Positions 5,462 through 7,498 of a stretch of 7,498 nucleotides of DNA are shown in pieces. How positions within the stretch are numbered: the first letter of the stretch is position 1; each line of letters starts with the position of its first letter. The stretch comes from DASPTB01 sp035623615. Lineage in GTDB: Bacteria > Actinomycetota > UBA4738. The stretch covers positions 1-7,498 of the forward strand of contig DASPTB010000292.1 of NCBI GenBank assembly GCA_035623615.1, given 5' to 3'. A program made the position numbers and the translations under genes. Under the pieces are notes generated by a model that searched no databases, was not told the DNA's origin, and saw nothing but the letters and a program-made list of their open reading frames with translations.

Positions 5462-7126
5462 CTACCAGCTCACCGCGTCCTCGTCGGCGTGGACGGGCTC
5501 GCCGTCGACCAGCGTGAGCACCACCCTGGCGTCGCCCGCGTATCCCGCGCCGGGCGCGAAGATGTCGCGGTCGAGGACGCACAGATCGGCCAGCTTGCCG
5601 GGGCGAACGGTCCCCGTCTCGTCGTCCAGGTGGTTGACGTAGGCCGAACCGATCGTGAAGCCGCCGATCGCGCTCTTCAGGCTCAGAGCCTCTTCCGGGT
5701 AGAACGCCGGGTGGTCCCGCGTATCGGGCGCCACGCGGCGCACGGCGACCTCCATCTCGAGCAGCGGGTTCGGGGTGCTCACCGACCAGTCGCTTCCCAT
5801 CGCGATGACGGCCCCGGCGCGCTCCAGCGAGCGGAACGGATACTGCCAAGCCGCGCGTTCCGGCCCGATGAACGGGATGGTGAGGTGCTCCATCTGTCCC
5901 TCGTTGCACGCCCACAGGGGTTGCGCGTTGGCGACCGCGCCCACCGTGCGGAACCGCGGGACGTCGTCGGGGCGGATGAGCTGGATGTGCGCGATGTGAT
6001 GGCGCAGATCCTTCCACCCGTTCGCCTCGCGCGCCGACTCGATCGCGTCGAGCGCCTCGTGGACGGCCCGGTCGCCGATCGCGTGGAAGTGGCACTGGAA
6101 GCCTTCGGCGTCGAGCTGCGCGACGTAGCGCTTCAGCGCCACGGGCTCGACGAACGACTTGCCGTTGTCGCCGGTCGGGTGGCCGTCGGCGTCCAGATAC
6201 GAGTCGGTCATGCCGGCGGTGAAGTTCTCGACGATCCCGTCCTGCATCAGCTTCACGGACGTGGCGCGGAACCGCCCGCGCGAGTAGTCGCCGCGCCGCT
6301 CGATCAGTTCCTTGATCTGATCCTCGCCGCGCTCGCGCTCCCACCAGAGCGCGCCCACCACGCGCGCGGTCAGCCGGCCGTCCTCGGCGAGCCGCCGGTA
6401 CGCGGGCGCCGTGTCGTCCCGGACGATGGCGTCCTGCCACGCCGTGATGCCGAGCGAGTGCAGGTACGCCTGGGCGCGAAGGATCGCCTCGACCCACTCA
6501 TCCTCGGTCGGCTCGGGGATCAGGTCCTCGACGAGGCGGTTCGCTCCCTCGTGCAGCGTCCCGTGGGGCTCGCCGTCGGGGCGTCGGATGATCACGCCGT
6601 CCTCGGGGTCGGGCGTGTCGCGCCTGATGCCGGCCATCTCGAGCGCCCTCGAGTTGACCCACGCGCTGTGGCCGTCGCGGCTCGCGGAGAACGCCGGCCG
6701 ATCGGGAACGGCCTCGTCGAGCAGCTCCTTGGGCGGGTTCCCGCCCTCGAAGGCGTCCATGAACCATCCGTCGCCCACGACCCAAGGGGCGCCCGGATTG
6801 GCCGCTGCCCAGTCGCGGATGATGCGGACGTACTCGTCCGCGGTGAAGACGTCGTGCAGGCTCGCCTGCGCCATTCCCTGCCCGGCGTACGCGGGATGGA
6901 TGTGCGCGTCCTGGAACCCCGGCAGGACGAGACCGCCGCGAACGTCCACGACGCGCGTCGCCGGGCCCTCGAGATCGCGGACGTCGGCGTCGAACCCGAC
7001 GGCGGCGATCCGCCCCCCGCGCACGGCAACCGCGTCGGCCCAGCGTCCCACGGCGTCGGCCGTGTACACACGCCCGCCGCGCAGGATCAGATCGGCCGCG
7101 CCGCCGTTCGATTCCCGAGCCGTCAC
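5462..7126 (-). CDS. Amidohydrolase family 3 protein (YtcJ-like), metal-dependent hydrolase
   Basis: This is a 554-residue cytoplasmic hydrolase of the amidohydrolase superfamily, YtcJ/COG1574 type; no signal peptide is seen. The N-terminal beta-sandwich part (LILRGGRVYTAD) is followed by LPGFQDAHIHP, with the metal-binding H75-x-H77. K292 in SVKLMQDG is the likely carboxylated bridging lysine. Further candidate ligands are H348 in HFHAIGDRA, H380 in IAHIQ, and D446 in MGSDWSV. The C-terminal VRPGKLADLCVLDRD returns to the sandwich domain. All expected ligands are present and the length is typical, so it should be active. The start is GTG at 7126, since no in-frame ATG or clear Shine-Dalgarno is nearby. 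It starts 10 bases after the upstream gene and ends 44 bases before acs, which suggests an operon. Relatives act on varied amide, formamide and similar bonds, so the substrate cannot be told from sequence. Confidence 0.93.
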   Translation of the reverse strand: MTARESNGGAADLILRGGRVYTADAVGRWADAVAVRGGRIAAVGFDADVRDLEGPATRVVDVRGGLVLPGFQDAHIHPAYAGQGMAQASLHDVFTADEYVRIIRDWAAANPGAPWVVGDGWFMDAFEGGNPPKELLDEAVPDRPAFSASRDGHSAWVNSRALEMAGIRRDTPDPEDGVIIRRPDGEPHGTLHEGANRLVEDLIPEPTEDEWVEAILRAQAYLHSLGITAWQDAIVRDDTAPAYRRLAEDGRLTARVVGALWWERERGEDQIKELIERRGDYSRGRFRATSVKLMQDGIVENFTAGMTDSYLDADGHPTGDNGKSFVEPVALKRYVAQLDAEGFQCHFHAIGDRAVHEALDAIESAREANGWKDLRHHIAHIQLIRPDDVPRFRTVGAVANAQPLWACNEGQMEHLTIPFIGPERAAWQYPFRSLERAGAVIAMGSDWSVSTPNPLLEMEVAVRRVAPDTRDHPAFYPEEALSLKSAIGGFTIGSAYVNHLDDETGTVRPGKLADLCVLDRDIFAPGAGYAGDARVVLTLVDGEPVHADEDAVSW

Positions 7127-7136
7127 GAGCCCGAGG

Positions 7137-7498
7137 TTAGTGGACGAGGCGGGCGAGCACCAGCCCGACGGCGAGCGCGACGATCCCGATCCACAGCGCG
7201 CGCAACGCCCCCTCGGGCGCGGCCCGCAGCGCGCGGGCGTCGAGCGGTTCGACGGTCCCGTCGCTCATCACCAGGCGGCCCTCGACGGACACGACGCTCC
7301 GGCGCAGCCGCCGCACGGGCGTCGAGAGCGTCCGCTGTGCCTCCGACAGGAGCGCGCAGGCCGCCGCCACCACGCAGGCCTGCCAGCGAAGCGTCCCCGT
7401 CTGCGCGAACGCGCCCGTGATCGCGGGGAACGCGCCCCATGCCAGCGCGAACCACAGGTTCGAGTGAAACGCGCCGCCGAACAGCTCGAGGTTGTACG
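7137..7498 (-). CDS. C-terminal part of an unrecognised integral membrane protein (5' end beyond window)
   Basis: The frame is open from the window edge (first full codon at 7496-7494) to the TAA at 7139-7137, giving 119 residues. A GTG at 7373 could start a shorter ORF, but the 41 residues before it are clearly protein-like (FHSNLWFALAWGAFPAITG), so this is the tail of a larger protein. Hydrophobic segments lie at about visible residues 13-32, 39-52 (short) and 97-118. Between the last two is a basic then polar loop with VEGRLVMSDGTVEPLD at about 69-84. The protein ends directly after the last membrane helix. I do not recognise a family with known function; similar uncharacterised actinobacterial membrane proteins seem familiar, but that is memory only. 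The 10-base gap to the amidohydrolase suggests shared transcription. Confidence 0.75.
   Translation of the reverse strand, partial: YNLELFGGAFHSNLWFALAWGAFPAITGAFAQTGTLRWQACVVAAACALLSEAQRTLSTPVRRLRRSVVSVEGRLVMSDGTVEPLDARALRAAPEGALRALWIGIVALAVGLVLARLVH

Noticed and set aside
4278..5642. A 454-codon open frame on the plus strand, antisense to acs
   Set aside because: It overlaps an unmistakable acetyl-CoA synthetase, crosses its start and RBS into the next gene, and has low-complexity Arg/Val/Asp composition.
5418..6497. An in-frame extension of acs by 360 codons upstream of its ATG, suggesting a fusion protein
   Set aside because: The extension is the amidohydrolase gene read in the wrong frame. 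A strong Shine-Dalgarno and the normal family N-terminus fix the acs start at 5417.
5354..7420. A 688-codon open frame on the plus strand, antisense to the amidohydrolase
   Set aside because: Its translation is rich in Arg, Val, Asp, Ala and Pro with no domain, as expected for an antisense frame of G+C-rich coding DNA. The opposite strand encodes a protein with all its metal ligands.
7123..7455. A 110-codon minus-strand ORF starting with ATG near the window end
   Set aside because: Its Arg/Gly/Ala-rich translation has no membrane segments or domain. The alternative frame gives hydrophobic helices and a stop 10 bases before the next gene.

Overview
The window is G+C-rich bacterial chromosome (about two-thirds G+C by eye). 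Coding density is very high, with stop/start overlaps and gaps of only 6 to 44 bases between genes. The start codons used (GTG and ATG), the G/C-ending codons and the protein variants fit a high-G+C actinobacterium, possibly of the Thermoleophilia/Gaiellales type. That assignment is an impression from the proteins, not a demonstrated placement. I saw no mobile element, tRNA, rRNA, CRISPR array or sign of recent transfer.

Plus strand, 1 to about 3437: the end of a peptide/nickel-type (Opp/Dpp) ABC importer operon. It holds a permease cut only at its N-terminus by the window edge (DppC-like), then two ATPases (DppD-like and DppF-like). The three genes are joined by 4-base stop/start overlaps, which implies translational coupling. 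The solute-binding protein and the DppB-like permease should lie upstream, outside the window. Nine bases after the second ATPase comes a small stand-alone cyclic-nucleotide-binding domain protein with no effector domain, the least conventional gene here.

Minus strand, 7498 down to 3444: three genes in one direction, probably one transcription unit. In transcription order they are the C-terminal part of an unrecognised membrane protein (cut by the window edge), a YtcJ-type amidohydrolase with its metal ligands intact, and a complete acetyl-CoA synthetase (acs) with a strong ribosome-binding site. The two blocks converge with only 6 bases between the last plus-strand stop and the acs stop. Two perfect inverted repeats lie just inside the acs 3' end.

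Taken together, the window suggests carbon and nitrogen scavenging: import of peptides or similar oligomers, hydrolysis of an amide-like or related bond in the cytoplasm, and activation of free acetate to acetyl-CoA. I found no clearly new system. The best leads are the orphan cyclic-nucleotide-binding protein beside acs, the four-cysteine tails on both transporter ATPases, and the amidohydrolase-acs pairing.
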